Assembly: GCA_963783145.1 (NCBI GenBank)
Contig: CAWAMM010000002.1
Span: 1,431,455-1,495,454, forward strand
Direction: 5' to 3'
DNA length: 64,000 bases
Source: DATGKG01 sp963783145
Lineage (GTDB): Bacteria > Desulfobacterota > Binatia > Binatales > Binataceae
Shown here: in pieces, positions 26,425 through 36,610 of the stretch
How positions within the stretch are numbered: position 1 is the stretch's first letter
Layout: every line of letters starts with the position of its first letter
The notes under the pieces: model-generated
The model's input: the letters and a program-made list of their open reading frames with translations, nothing else
Database searches by the model: none
Told to the model about the DNA's origin: nothing
Made by a program: the position numbers and the translations under genes

Positions 26425-29400
26425 GTGGTGCAATCAGGAACCATAACGCTCCTGCTTACGGATCTCGTGAACTCGACGGTCCATTTACAGGCGGTTGGCG
26501 ACGAGACTGGCGCGAACCTTTTTCAGGCACATCACAAGCTCATTACCGACGCGATCTCCGCCGCCGGAGGCGAGGAACTCCAGTGGCTTGGCGATGGCGC
26601 TCTCGCAGCGTTCTCGTCAACCGCGGAGGCGGTGCGTTGCGCCATCAGCATCGAGCAGAGTGCGCGGCGTTCCTCCGGCGGTATCCAATTCGAAATACGA
26701 ATTGGGATCCATCTGGGGGAAGTCGTTTCCCAGGACGGGGGCTATTTCGGCAAAGCTGTCGTAATCGCGCGTCGCCTCTGCGATCGCGCCGCTAGCGGGC
26801 AAATTCTTTGCAGCAAGTTGATTGCTGATATCTTGTCGTCCCGGCAGGCGTTCAGCTTCCGTGATCTGGGTACTTTACAGCTAAAGGATATCGCGGAACC
26901 GGTCGGCGTCTGTGAGGTGGTTTACGAGCGTAGTGATCCGGCCGAGATGCTCAACCGCGCGCCTTTTGTCGGCCGCACCGGGCAGCTTGAGCGGCTGCTG
27001 GCGAGACTCGAAAACGTGGCGAACGGGCGTGGTTCGGTGGTGATGCTCCGCGGGGAGCCCGGAGTCGGCAAAACTCGCACGCTGGAGGAGTTCGCCGAGC
27101 TCGCCAAACAGCGCGGCGCGGTAACGATTCGGGGCGCCTGTTACGATGGCGAGTCGCAGCGCCCGTACCGACCCTTCGCCGAGGCTATTCTCGACTACGC
27201 GCACATCGAGCCGACGAAATTCGCCAACGCAATCGGAAAACGCGCCGCGATCATCAAGCGGATTGCACCGGGTCTGCTCGACTCGATCGTGGATATTCCC
27301 GAGCTGGTTTCCCTGAACAAAGAAGAAGAGCGCTTCCGGCTGTTCGATGCGGTCTCGCGGTTCTTCATGGAAGTCTCTCGCAATGCGCCGCTGGTTGTGG
27401 TGCTTGACGATCTGCATTGGGCCGACCCTGGTACCGCCGCGATGCTCAGCCACGTAACGCGCCACATTTCTAACAATTCAATCTTGCTGATCGGCGCTTA
27501 CCGGGATGAGGAAGTCGATCGAAGACATCCGATGGCGGGCACGCTCGCCAGCCTCAACCGTGCGCAGAATTTCGAAAGTATCTCGCTCAAAGGGCTCGAT
27601 CGTGCCGAGCTGGCGCAGTTGTTGGAAATGATCGGCGATCAAAACGCCCCCGAATCGCTGGTCAAAGCGCTCGAAGATGTCACCGACGGCAATCCGCTCT
27701 TCATCCGCGAGGTTCTGCTGCACCTGCTCGAAGAGGGAAAGCTTTTTCGGGAAGCTCACGGGTGGGTATCCGAGCTCAGTGTCGACGAACTCAACATCCC
27801 GGAAGGCGTGCGCCAAGTCATAACCCGCCGGCTTCTGAGACTCTCCGAAGACACCAATGAATTGCTCAAGGTTGGCTCGGCGTTCAATGGAGCATTCTCA
27901 ATCGACATCGCGGCGTCGGTTGCGGGTCTCGATGAAAATGCCGCTCTCAACGCAATCGACGCGGCGCTGGAAGCGCAACTGTTGCGGCCGGGAACTACCG
28001 CAGAGAGCTTCGATTTCGCGCACGCGGTCATCCGGAACACCCTCTATGCGGGGCTGAACTCAGCTCGACGGGTCAGACTCCATCGAAAGATCGCCGAGGA
28101 GATGGAGCGCGCGTGGGGCGAGCGGGCTACCCAACACGCCGCCGAAGTTGCTTACCAATTCTGGCGGGGCGCCGCGGCGCCGGGTACAGAACGCGGCGCG
28201 ACCTACGCAATTGCAGCCGCCGACAACGCCGAAGCGGCGTACGACCATTATGAGGTTGCGGCATTCCTGCGGATCGCACTGGATCTTGTCTCCCAGAATG
28301 ATCCGCAGCGGCCGCGTTTGCTGGCGCGCCTCAGCTTCGCGTTGACCTGGGCTTTGAGTGAGGAGGAGGCGCTGAAGGTGGCACTCGAGGCTGGCGAGCG
28401 CATCGCGGCCGCAGAGGGAGGCCCATCCGCCGCTGAATTCTACGAGCGCATTGCGCGCGCGATGTTCGGCGCGGGGTTAACCCGCGGTGCGTGGCAACTC
28501 GCCAAGCAGGGCTTGCGCCACGTGCATAGTCATCACGACATCACGTGGGCCAGTCTGACCGAGATCGACATCAATCGATCCGAGGGCGAAGACCCCTCCA
28601 ATCCGGGAATCCTGCTCGATACTCCGGAAACTCGCGAGCTCCGCGACGTGCTAAGGGCGCTTCCTCGTGAACACCTGGCGGCGCGCGGTATCGATCCGAT
28701 TCTTCTGTCGCGCAACGAAATCCTCGAGCAATCGTTGCCGCGGCCCCGAGGTTCGTGGCGGGCCGGGAACCTGCGCTTGACGCTTTCGCTGCATCGGCAG
28801 GACGCGGCTGAATTCGAGCAACGCGGGGCGATCGTACGGGCGATGGCCGCCTGGGCCAGCGTCGCGAAATGTCAGATCGCACTCGGAGATTTCGTCGAGG
28901 GTCAGGCCGCGCTCGACCGGGCCTCCGCAATGTCGACTGGAAGACCATCGTTCGGTTCGATGACCATTGCGGGTGCGCGAGCTGAGCTTCACCTCGCGAT
29001 GAACGAAAATTGGGAACAACTGTTGCCCGACATTCGCCGCGATTTCGGCGTATCCAATGCCGCGATGGGGCTCAGCGAATTCCTTAGAGCGCAAGGGCCG
29101 GAGGCACTGGAACTAGCCGTGGCTCGCGCCTACTTCGCATGCATCTATGCTTTTCTTGGCGAACGCGAACGCGCCTTGCGAGAGTTGAATGAGCTCCCCG
29201 CGGCACTTGAGGATGGTGCGGGATGGGCGATTAGCTACGTCCCGATGTCGCTGTTCGCCGCACGGACTATCTGGGTGCTCAATGCTCCAGCGCACGCGGA
29301 AATAATCGAGCGCAACCTCCGCAAAAAAGTGCTGGCGCCTGATTTTCGCTGGCCTTCGGGAGATAGCCGCCTGGAACTGGCTCATCTATGTGCGCTTCAG

Positions 29401-29655
29401 GGTCGCGATGACGAAGCTTCAGCATGGTTCGCAAAGGCGCGCGAGGTGCTCGATAAGCAGGGAGCCCGGCCGCTGCGCGCGATGGCCGACTACGATGAAG
29501 CGCTGATGTACCTGCGGCGGGGCGCCTCGGGTGATCGCGATCGCGCAAAACCACTCCTCGCAACCGCGGCGCGGCAATTCCAGTCCCTCGGCATGACCGG
29601 GTGGCTTCGATGCGCCGAGCAAGCTGCTCCCGAAATACTTCCAAAAATCGGCTAG
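26425..29655 (+). CDS. Cyclase-domain - AAA ATPase - TPR-like large regulator
   Basis: Protein of 1076 residues starting with GTG. Residues 5-165 are a class III cyclase-like domain (LLTDLVNST, LGDGALAAF, RIGIHLGEVV). The usual catalytic Asn is absent: the segment reads FGKAVVIARRL. Residues 180-450 are an AAA_16/STAND-like ATPase with FVGRTGQLERLL, Walker A GEPGVGKT and Walker B VVVLDDLHWAD. The remaining 600 residues are helical, TPR-like repeats. No LuxR HTH is seen at the C-terminus. Proteins with this layout are common and poorly understood; the cyclase domain may be regulatory rather than catalytic. Confidence 0.8.
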   Translation: MVQSGTITLLLTDLVNSTVHLQAVGDETGANLFQAHHKLITDAISAAGGEELQWLGDGALAAFSSTAEAVRCAISIEQSARRSSGGIQFEIRIGIHLGEVVSQDGGYFGKAVVIARRLCDRAASGQILCSKLIADILSSRQAFSFRDLGTLQLKDIAEPVGVCEVVYERSDPAEMLNRAPFVGRTGQLERLLARLENVANGRGSVVMLRGEPGVGKTRTLEEFAELAKQRGAVTIRGACYDGESQRPYRPFAEAILDYAHIEPTKFANAIGKRAAIIKRIAPGLLDSIVDIPELVSLNKEEERFRLFDAVSRFFMEVSRNAPLVVVLDDLHWADPGTAAMLSHVTRHISNNSILLIGAYRDEEVDRRHPMAGTLASLNRAQNFESISLKGLDRAELAQLLEMIGDQNAPESLVKALEDVTDGNPLFIREVLLHLLEEGKLFREAHGWVSELSVDELNIPEGVRQVITRRLLRLSEDTNELLKVGSAFNGAFSIDIAASVAGLDENAALNAIDAALEAQLLRPGTTAESFDFAHAVIRNTLYAGLNSARRVRLHRKIAEEMERAWGERATQHAAEVAYQFWRGAAAPGTERGATYAIAAADNAEAAYDHYEVAAFLRIALDLVSQNDPQRPRLLARLSFALTWALSEEEALKVALEAGERIAAAEGGPSAAEFYERIARAMFGAGLTRGAWQLAKQGLRHVHSHHDITWASLTEIDINRSEGEDPSNPGILLDTPETRELRDVLRALPREHLAARGIDPILLSRNEILEQSLPRPRGSWRAGNLRLTLSLHRQDAAEFEQRGAIVRAMAAWASVAKCQIALGDFVEGQAALDRASAMSTGRPSFGSMTIAGARAELHLAMNENWEQLLPDIRRDFGVSNAAMGLSEFLRAQGPEALELAVARAYFACIYAFLGERERALRELNELPAALEDGAGWAISYVPMSLFAARTIWVLNAPAHAEIIERNLRKKVLAPDFRWPSGDSRLELAHLCALQGRDDEASAWFAKAREVLDKQGARPLRAMADYDEALMYLRRGASGDRDRAKPLLATAARQFQSLGMTGWLRCAEQAAPEILPKIG

Positions 29656-29690
29656 CAATCTCCTGTATGCGGGGAGCGCAGCTCACGACT

Positions 29691-32285
29691 TCATTGGAGA
29701 CCCTGTTGCGACGCCTGTACGGCGCAGCCCACCGAACTGCTGGCGCCGCAGCTGCCGTTAAGCAAAGGGGAGAAATAAACCTGCGAGGCTCCGCTGAGGG
29801 TGCCCGACGGGACGGTGTTATCGATTATGAGTCCGCTGGTGCCTCCAGCCTCCGCCAGGTTGGCATTGCCCGGTCCCTCCATGGTCCAGGTGACATGATT
29901 ATCGACGACCGTGCCGCCGATCGTCGTAGGCCAGGTGGGTTCCATAGCTCCCGAGTGATCATTACCCGTATTTGCGGTGACTTGCTCAAGGTTAAAATTG
30001 GAATCGAGAATCACCGTGTTCAGCGCATATGCAGTTTGCGCTGCCCAGGCAGATGTGGTGCCGAGAAACGGCCCTTCATAAGTCCAGGTTACGGAATGAT
30101 CCGTCACGGTAGTGTTCACGGTGGTCGGCCAGGTCGGCTGCGTGGAGCCCGAGGTACCCGCGGTGGTAACTTTCTCAATTCCTCCGTTGCTGTCGAGAAT
30201 CTCCGTTCCCGCCGCGTAGCTGGTGGCGGCGTCCCAGGCCGTGACCACAAAACTCATTACACAGCCGGTCCCGCTACATCCGCTCGGGACCGCGGCGTTG
30301 GCTACACTGGTAAAAATCCGGTCAGTGGTGCCGTTGAAAATTTCGGTTATCGATGAGCAGGCGGAGCTGGAGGCAGCCGATAACGCGGGTCCGGTAACCA
30401 CCGTGCTGTTCAATTGCCCCGCCGAGTTGAAACTCAGCTGATATAAGGTTCGCGGGTTATCTCCGGTAAGGTTGCCGCACGCGTACAGATGGGCATTGGT
30501 GTAGTCGCCGGAATAATAGTTGTTGTCAAAATCGCCATCGTAGGTATTGCTCTCGCGGGAACTTGCCCCGAGGTCGTCGGTCACCACCGTACCGGTCCCG
30601 AGAGCCACCGGAGATTGCACCACTTCGGCAAAGCTGTTCAGGTCGCCACAATTGACTCCCGAGCCCTCGCAGCCGGTGAACGCATACACATGCTCCGAGC
30701 TGGAGTCCACGATCGGGGCATCCAGTGGCCGGGTACTGCCATCGCCGATAGCGAGGCTGTTCTGGCCCAGGCACGGTGGTGTCTCCAAGGCGACGCAAGC
30801 GCCCACCGTACTACCGGTCTCCTTTACGAACCACAGGTTGCCGACGCGATCGCCGACATAAATATTCCCCGACCCGTTCGAGCTACCGGTGTTCGAGTCA
30901 TAGACCGGGCCGGTCAATGCCACCCCATTCGAAACCGTAATCGGCCAGGAGCCGGTCGCCTCGGCAGGCGTGCCGGTTCCGAAAATGTGGGTAAATTTGT
31001 GTAGCACGCCGGCGTCGTCGCCGACGTAGAGTGCGTCGGCATCGTAATCGTAAAATGGCGACGAATCGCTGTCGCTGGGGCTGTTGCTGAAAGTAAGGCG
31101 GGTCATGCAGGGCGCGGTGCATGCATGATAATTCGCCGCGGTCACGTTGTTACTGCTGGTGTCCATCTGCACCAGACTGGAGTTCGACGCCCATTTCAAA
31201 ATAACCAGGCTGGCAACTCCGCTCGCAGTCTCCACGAATGCCACTTGCGAGCCATCGAGAGACAGCACTACCGACGTCGCGGCGATGCTGTGGTCCCAGG
31301 TGGTCGAGTTCTGCGCGTAGCCGGTGTTGTATTGCCAATAGACTTCGGGGACGGTCCCGGTACATCCGGAATATAGGTTGTCGTAGGCCACGATGGTGGC
31401 GAGGGTGTTAGCACCACCGGCGAGGGTCGACCCGGAGACGGTAATTCTGGTGCCAGCAGCGGTAGTTGACAGGCCCACGCTATTTCCGGAGGTCCCAGTG
31501 GATATCGCGCTCAGGATAACCTCGCCATCGCCGGTTCCTGGCCTGCTCGAGTTGGCCGTGACGGATGAATTAGCCCCTGACACGTTGCTGAAACAGGAAG
31601 TGCCTTCGGTGCCGGAACACAGATTCGACTGATCCATCACCGCCGCCTGCAGGTTTCCGGCGGCGCCACTGCCGGTGGGATCGGTTTCGACACAATTGGT
31701 CGGCGAGGAAGTGGTGCACGTCGTCTCGAAGGTATAGGTACTCGAACCGATGGTTACCGTGTCGTTCACGTTGGGCTTGGCCACCAAGGTCACCATACCG
31801 GTCGCCGCCCCGGCGGGACCGGTATTGTAAACCACGAAGTCCGGCGTCGCGGCATTGCCGCAATTGGCGGAGCTGGTACTGAAAGAATACTTCGCCGGAA
31901 ACATCGCCTGACCGACGGTGGCGCTGGTCCCGATACTCTCGCCCCAGTCGCGTCCGAGCGCCCTGGGTGTAGTCTTTGACGGCTTTCCAGGCGGCGGCTT
32001 AACCGTTTGGGGCAAATGCAGCCTGAGGATGTCGGAATCGCCGGATTGGGCGAATGTCAATTGGCGCCGGCGCCACGCCTGCTGCATGGAATAACGCCGC
32101 GGCGCTTGACTCAGCTCTTCGGTGGTTAGTGGCCGAGAAAAAATCAGGTGGCGATGGCTCCAGTCGTGGGGGATGCCGCGCGGCGCCATCGCAGCTGACG
32201 GACCAGCATCCTGCGCCCAACCCGACGCTGCAAAAACGCAGGCGAGGAAGCTTCCGATAAGAAGCATTGCCAGCGTTCTAGGCAT
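29691..32285 (-). CDS. Large secreted protein with beta-propeller-like core and paired C-terminal modules
   Basis: Protein of 864 residues with a clear signal peptide ending AASGWAQD. The body is rich in Ser, Thr, Gly and Asn, as for an extracellular protein. The middle (YDYDADALYVGDDAG ... GNIYVGDRVGNLWFV) has PQQ/PilY1-like beta-propeller blades. Near the C-terminus two copies of a roughly 55-residue module follow, each with Y...G/N.-ILDSN, a TTAGTSG-like stretch, PTWPTT and VTWT-EG, as in phage-tail or carbohydrate-binding modules. Several cysteine pairs occur. Function unknown; a surface adhesin or PilY1-like tip protein is possible. Confidence 0.6.
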   Translation of the reverse strand: MPRTLAMLLIGSFLACVFAASGWAQDAGPSAAMAPRGIPHDWSHRHLIFSRPLTTEELSQAPRRYSMQQAWRRRQLTFAQSGDSDILRLHLPQTVKPPPGKPSKTTPRALGRDWGESIGTSATVGQAMFPAKYSFSTSSANCGNAATPDFVVYNTGPAGAATGMVTLVAKPNVNDTVTIGSSTYTFETTCTTSSPTNCVETDPTGSGAAGNLQAAVMDQSNLCSGTEGTSCFSNVSGANSSVTANSSRPGTGDGEVILSAISTGTSGNSVGLSTTAAGTRITVSGSTLAGGANTLATIVAYDNLYSGCTGTVPEVYWQYNTGYAQNSTTWDHSIAATSVVLSLDGSQVAFVETASGVASLVILKWASNSSLVQMDTSSNNVTAANYHACTAPCMTRLTFSNSPSDSDSSPFYDYDADALYVGDDAGVLHKFTHIFGTGTPAEATGSWPITVSNGVALTGPVYDSNTGSSNGSGNIYVGDRVGNLWFVKETGSTVGACVALETPPCLGQNSLAIGDGSTRPLDAPIVDSSSEHVYAFTGCEGSGVNCGDLNSFAEVVQSPVALGTGTVVTDDLGASSRESNTYDGDFDNNYYSGDYTNAHLYACGNLTGDNPRTLYQLSFNSAGQLNSTVVTGPALSAASSSACSSITEIFNGTTDRIFTSVANAAVPSGCSGTGCVMSFVVTAWDAATSYAAGTEILDSNGGIEKVTTAGTSGSTQPTWPTTVNTTVTDHSVTWTYEGPFLGTTSAWAAQTAYALNTVILDSNFNLEQVTANTGNDHSGAMEPTWPTTIGGTVVDNHVTWTMEGPGNANLAEAGGTSGLIIDNTVPSGTLSGASQVYFSPLLNGSCGASSSVGCAVQASQQGLQ

Positions 32286-32641
32286 CGTACTCCTACCCCC
32301 TCAGACCGCTATGCGATTGCTACTTTTTGTAGTTCAGACGATCGCAAAAGTAAAATGAATCAGGTGAGATAATTGGAGTAAGTTTAACAATTTGAGGAGG
32401 AGCATTTGCGGATTCGGATTGATCCGCGGCTTTCCCGGCACTAAGTAAAGCCTCCGCGTGTGCCACCGCGATCTGAACTTCGTCGAGGACCTTCTTTGTT
32501 CTGCCCTTGACATACACTATTGGCTTGATGAAGAAGGTCAGGGCCTAAGGTCGAGGATTGGAAGTGACGGGGCGCGAAGCTGCGGCACCGTGATGGACGA
32601 ACTCACCAACTTTGCGGCCTGCATCAATTGGAGAACAACAA
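32286..32641. other. Intergenic region between divergent genes
   Basis: About 350 bases, AT-richer near 32320-32400. It should hold the promoters of the secreted protein and the hydrolase. A minus-strand frame (32320-32517) of 65 codons begins YVKGRTKKVLDEVQ but has no recognisable family or ribosome site, so it is not called as a gene. Confidence 0.35.
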
Positions 32642-33475
32642 GTGCCGATCACTAGAGGCGATGTGCAAATCTATTATGAAACCCGAGGGCCGAGTGACGG
32701 TATCCCTATACTGTTGGTCCAGGGTTTCACTTGGCAATTAATCGGCTGGCGCGAGGGCTTCTGTCAAACCTTTGTAGACCGCGGCGCCTTCGTCATCTTG
32801 TATGACAATCGTGACGTGGGCCTGTCGCAGAAATTCGGCGGCCCGAACGATTACGACGGCGGCTATGGCTTGGCGGAGATGGCAAGCGACGGGTTTGCGG
32901 TCCTCGATGACCTCGGGTTGGCGAGCGCGCACGTGGTCGGCGCATCGATGGGTGGAATGATTGCGCAGATCATGGCGCTATCGCAGCCTTCCCGCGCGAG
33001 GTCGCTCAACCTAATCTACACCGCGCCAAGCGTTGATCCGCGCTATTTCGTCCAGCAAGACGCGCAGGTGGCAGCCGTGTCGGGAAAGCGACTCGAGCGC
33101 GAGGAGGCGCTTGCGGAATTCATTGAACGGGAGCGGCTTTCCGCCTCGACGGCTTATCGCTATGACGAAGAATGGGTGCGAGAACTTGGCGAGCGCATGT
33201 ATGACCGCTGCTACGCGCCGGATGGCATACTTCGGCAGCTCAGCGCGATCTTGAGATGGACGCCAACACCCGAGGCGCTCGGCAGCCTCGAGATGCCCTC
33301 CTCAATTATCCACGGCAGGGCCGACGGTCGTATCAAGGCCGAAGCGTCTCTGGATATCGGACGGGTCCTTAAGAATTCCGAGCTGCACATCTATCCGGGC
33401 TTAGGGCATGAAATCCCGCAGCCGCTCTGGGACGAGTTCGCGACGATTATCATGCGGACCGCGGCGCGCGCCTGA
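32642..33475 (+). CDS. Alpha/beta hydrolase
   Basis: About 277 residues. The oxyanion strand is ILLVQGFTWQL, where HG is replaced by QG. The nucleophile elbow is VGASMGGM (Ser), the acid lies in GRADGRI, and the C-terminal histidine is in GLGHEIP. This is an esterase/lactonase-type hydrolase; the QGF variant is common in the TAP/aclacinomycin methylesterase-like group. The GTG at 32642 follows GGAG at good spacing. The next gene begins 16 bases after the stop, suggesting an operon. Confidence 0.8.
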   Translation: MPITRGDVQIYYETRGPSDGIPILLVQGFTWQLIGWREGFCQTFVDRGAFVILYDNRDVGLSQKFGGPNDYDGGYGLAEMASDGFAVLDDLGLASAHVVGASMGGMIAQIMALSQPSRARSLNLIYTAPSVDPRYFVQQDAQVAAVSGKRLEREEALAEFIERERLSASTAYRYDEEWVRELGERMYDRCYAPDGILRQLSAILRWTPTPEALGSLEMPSSIIHGRADGRIKAEASLDIGRVLKNSELHIYPGLGHEIPQPLWDEFATIIMRTAARA

Positions 33476-33491
33476 CGCCACATATATTTGA

Positions 33492-34973
33492 ATGACGCAG
33501 ATGGATCTCACGCGCGCCAACCTTGCCATTCTTCCTTCGACGATCGCGCGACCGCGCTTCGATCCGGCGAAAATCAGTGGAGGGATCGTCCACCTCGGCT
33601 TTGGCGGTTTCCATCGCGCACACATGGCACGCTATACGCACGATTTGATGGAACATCGCGCCGACGCCGCCGAATGGGGAATCGTCGGCGTCGGATTGCT
33701 CCCCGCGGATATCAGAGTCCGCGACGCGCTCGCGCCGCAGGACGCGCTTTATACGTTGGTCGAGCGGCAGGATGGAGATGAGACAGCGACAGTAGTTGGT
33801 TCGGTCCGCCAGGTGATTTTCGCCGGCGAGTCCTCGCAAGCGGCGCTGGACGCGATCGATGATCCGGCAATTCGGATCGTTAGCCTGACCGTCACCGAGA
33901 ACGGCTATTGCCGCAACGCCGCCACCAGGACACTCGACCGCGATCATCCATTCATCGTTCATGATCTTGCGCATCCCAATCAGCCGCGCAGCGCGGTAGG
34001 AATATTGGTCGAAGCCTATAGACGGCGGATAGCGGCACGCGCTCCCGCTTTTACGGCGCTGACCTGTGACAATATCCAGCACAACGGCATCGTGCTGCGG
34101 GAGGCGGTGCTCGCACTTGCTACTTGGCGCGATCCAGCGCTGGCTGAGTGGATCGCGGCCAACGCCGCCTTTCCAAGCACGATGGTCGACCGGATCACGC
34201 CGGTCACCACGCCCGCGCAGATCGAAGATTTTGCCGCGCGCTATGACCTGGTCGATCGCTGGCCAATTTTCTGCGAGCGCTTCAGGCAATGGGTAATCGA
34301 AGACCATTTCGTAGCCGGGCGTCCGGGGTGGGAAGAGGTCGGCGCCCAGTTTGTGGCCGATGTCGCGCCGTACGAGTTCATGAAGCTGCGGCTGCTGAAC
34401 GCCAGCCATCTCGCGATCGCCGGGCTGGGCAGGCTCATGGGCTACGTCTACATCGACGAGACGATCCGCGACCCCGCGCTGCGCAGCTACATGCGCGCGC
34501 TGATGGATCGCGAGACCGGGCCGACCTTGCCTCCAGTGCCGGGGGTCGACCTCGATAGGTACAAGACTCAACTAATCGAGCGCTTCGGCAACGTAGCGAT
34601 CAAGGACACCGTCGATCGGGTCAACGCCGACGCGCCGATCAACCTGCTGCTCGAGCCGATTCGCGATCGCTTGACCGCGGGCGCAAACGTCGATCTGCTG
34701 GCACTCGCGCTGGCCGCCTGGATGCGGCGCGTAACGGGCGTGGACGAGACGGGGAATCCTATCAGCGTCGTCCACCCGCTGGCCGATCTTTTGCGCGAGC
34801 GCGCCAATGCCGGTGGCCCCGATCCGCTCCCGCTTTTGAGCATCCGCAAGCTCTTCGGCGACCTCATCGATCATGACGTGTTTGTAGCCATACTCAAAGC
34901 ATGGCTCACGTCGCTCTATGCAGATGGCGCCAAGGCGACGCTTTCCAAGGCTCGGCGCACGCTCGTCTTCTGA
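33492..34973 (+). CDS. Mannitol dehydrogenase-family oxidoreductase
   Basis: Polyol-specific long-chain dehydrogenase of 493 residues, normal for the family. The N-terminal Rossmann motif is IVHLGFGGFHRAH, followed by SLTVTENGY, TCDNIQHNG, and the catalytic block MKLRLLNASHLAIA, which carries the Lys, Asn and His. It oxidises mannitol, arabinitol or a related alditol, or reduces fructuronate or tagaturonate, with NAD. The exact sugar cannot be assigned. It follows the hydrolase closely. From 34974 to 35193 only an unsupported 3' tail-like frame (ending LILTRIEAGK at 35122) is seen. Confidence 0.85.
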   Translation: MTQMDLTRANLAILPSTIARPRFDPAKISGGIVHLGFGGFHRAHMARYTHDLMEHRADAAEWGIVGVGLLPADIRVRDALAPQDALYTLVERQDGDETATVVGSVRQVIFAGESSQAALDAIDDPAIRIVSLTVTENGYCRNAATRTLDRDHPFIVHDLAHPNQPRSAVGILVEAYRRRIAARAPAFTALTCDNIQHNGIVLREAVLALATWRDPALAEWIAANAAFPSTMVDRITPVTTPAQIEDFAARYDLVDRWPIFCERFRQWVIEDHFVAGRPGWEEVGAQFVADVAPYEFMKLRLLNASHLAIAGLGRLMGYVYIDETIRDPALRSYMRALMDRETGPTLPPVPGVDLDRYKTQLIERFGNVAIKDTVDRVNADAPINLLLEPIRDRLTAGANVDLLALALAAWMRRVTGVDETGNPISVVHPLADLLRERANAGGPDPLPLLSIRKLFGDLIDHDVFVAILKAWLTSLYADGAKATLSKARRTLVF

Positions 34974-35193
34974 CCGAACTGCTGGGACAAGGTACTACGA
35001 CTGCGGGAGTTCTTCTGGATTCCGAGGTTGGCGCAAACATGCGGCTTTTCACGGATTATCAGAACAAGACCAAGCGTCAGATCCCGCGATTAATCCTGAC
35101 GCGGATCGAGGCAGGGAAATAAGCGGTCTCTACTTATGAAGGCCGGGAAGACAGCGGGGGCGAATAAACATCGCGATCCGCTGTCGATCAAGG

Positions 35194-35481
35194 TCATACA
35201 CCTTGGACGATGAAGGCCCGGTAGTTAGCGCCTTTGAAACGATGCTCGCGCGCTTCGCGGTAGGCAGGGCTTTCGTACCATGCCTTGGCTGCCTCAAAGG
35301 TCGGAAACTCGAGCACGACCGCTCCTTCGATTGCCGGACCCTCCAGCACCTCGTGCTTTCCATAGGCAACTCGAAGTGTGACCGGATGTCCCGACAAGGT
35401 TGCGGGAGCGACCTTCGAATAGGTCTCGAGCTCCTTGGGATCACGAGTGCTATCGCGAATGAAAATTGCGTAGGCTGGCAT
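35194..35481 (-). CDS. DUF1330-family small protein
   Basis: Protein of 95 residues matching the DUF1330 dimeric alpha/beta-barrel pattern: YAIFIRDSTRDP at the N-terminus, LEGPAIEGAVVLEFPTFEAAKAWYES in the middle, and YRAFIVQGV at the end. The family's function is not established. It stands alone between the sugar dehydrogenase and a small plus-strand gene. Confidence 0.85.
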   Translation of the reverse strand: MPAYAIFIRDSTRDPKELETYSKVAPATLSGHPVTLRVAYGKHEVLEGPAIEGAVVLEFPTFEAAKAWYESPAYREAREHRFKGANYRAFIVQGV

Positions 35482-35654
35482 ATTTTCCTCTCTAGAATCT
35501 TATTGGGTGAGGCTCGAGCGCCATTCAAGGTAAGTAGCGTGGGCGATGGCGAAGGTCAACGCTTTGGGTGCCGCGCGGGCTCAACAAACTTTTTTAACCA
35601 GCGAGTCGAGCCTCCATCGTCGAATGCGCACGGCTGCTATACTCTGAGTCACTC

Positions 35655-36044
35655 ATGACCGAGGAATCAAAGCACCTTGATCGCTCCGCTTTCCAGGCCG
35701 TCGTTGCGGCCGCGGCGGAGGAGTTCGGCGCAGATATCCTGCTGCTGGTGCGCGACGGCGGCAAGATGAGGCTCGGCGCATCTGAGGGCGGCGGCCTCGA
35801 TGCGCAAGTTATCCTATCGCAATGCCTGAGCCGTCTGCACGAATTGGAAGAACAAACTCTCGATACCATCACGCGTGCATTCATCCGCGTGGCATCGGAA
35901 GACCTGGAAAATGATAAGCTGTTGTTGATTGTGCGTGAGCAAGCCGAGGTTCGACTGGCATCCGGTGCCGGTGCCCGTGGGAAAGTGCGCGAGATGCTGA
36001 TGGATGCTCTGCAAACCGTGGGTGGTGAACGCCGTCGGCGATAG
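35655..36044 (+). CDS. Hypothetical protein (129 aa)
   Basis: Soluble protein of 129 residues with alternating strand- and helix-like segments (FGADILLLVRDGG, NDKLLLIVREQAEVRL) and an Arg-rich end. I do not recognise a family. Codon use fits the genome, and the frame is much longer than chance in this stretch. No signal peptide or membrane segment. Confidence 0.45.
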   Translation: MTEESKHLDRSAFQAVVAAAAEEFGADILLLVRDGGKMRLGASEGGGLDAQVILSQCLSRLHELEEQTLDTITRAFIRVASEDLENDKLLLIVREQAEVRLASGAGARGKVREMLMDALQTVGGERRRR

Positions 36045-36610
36045 CGGCGGAGCAAAGGCGAGCCCCGCTACTTCAGAGCTCGCCGAAGATTTTCGCGTGC
36101 GCGCGATAGGTGCCGCGTTGTAGGCGGCCATCCAGTCGATATCGACCCGCGCGCCGCACTCACCAATCCAGCCGCAACCAATACCTTCATGGTGGACCCC
36201 ATAAGGTAGAAGCGATCGAAGTACAAGATTGATTCCGGGCGACCTCACTCCTGCGCATCGATTCAATCATCGGCGTGAACGGCGACGTCCATCCCCATCC
36301 AACTACCTCCTCCAAGATGCTGCCGCAGCCAGGGCCGACTCCTCCTTGGAGCCCTCGCCCCGATATCTTAAACTGGCCCCGGTCGGTCCAGCGCCGCCGC
36401 GCGCATCGGCACATTTGGGGGGGGCAAAATTTCCGCGCGCAGGTCTCCCCGGGCCGCGCGCGGTGGGGATCAGGCCGCACGACGCGTAGCTGTTCACGAG
36501 CTTTCGAACTTTCAAAGCTCTGGATCAGATCGCGACCGGCAGCAAACCGGCAGCTCGGAGCTGTCGGCGCGGATCACGTCTCAAAAAGTCTTTATGTTGT
36601 GCGGTTTTGG
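36045..36610. other. Intergenic region with a possible decayed coding fragment
   Basis: No intact gene is seen. On the minus strand, near 36073-36200, short coding-looking pieces appear in different frames. One frame reads YGVHHEGIGCGWIGE. Another, shifted, ends GTYRAHAKIFGEL with a TGA at about 36073. This would fit a frameshifted 3' gene fragment. The rest up to tRNA-Phe shows no feature. Confidence 0.3.
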
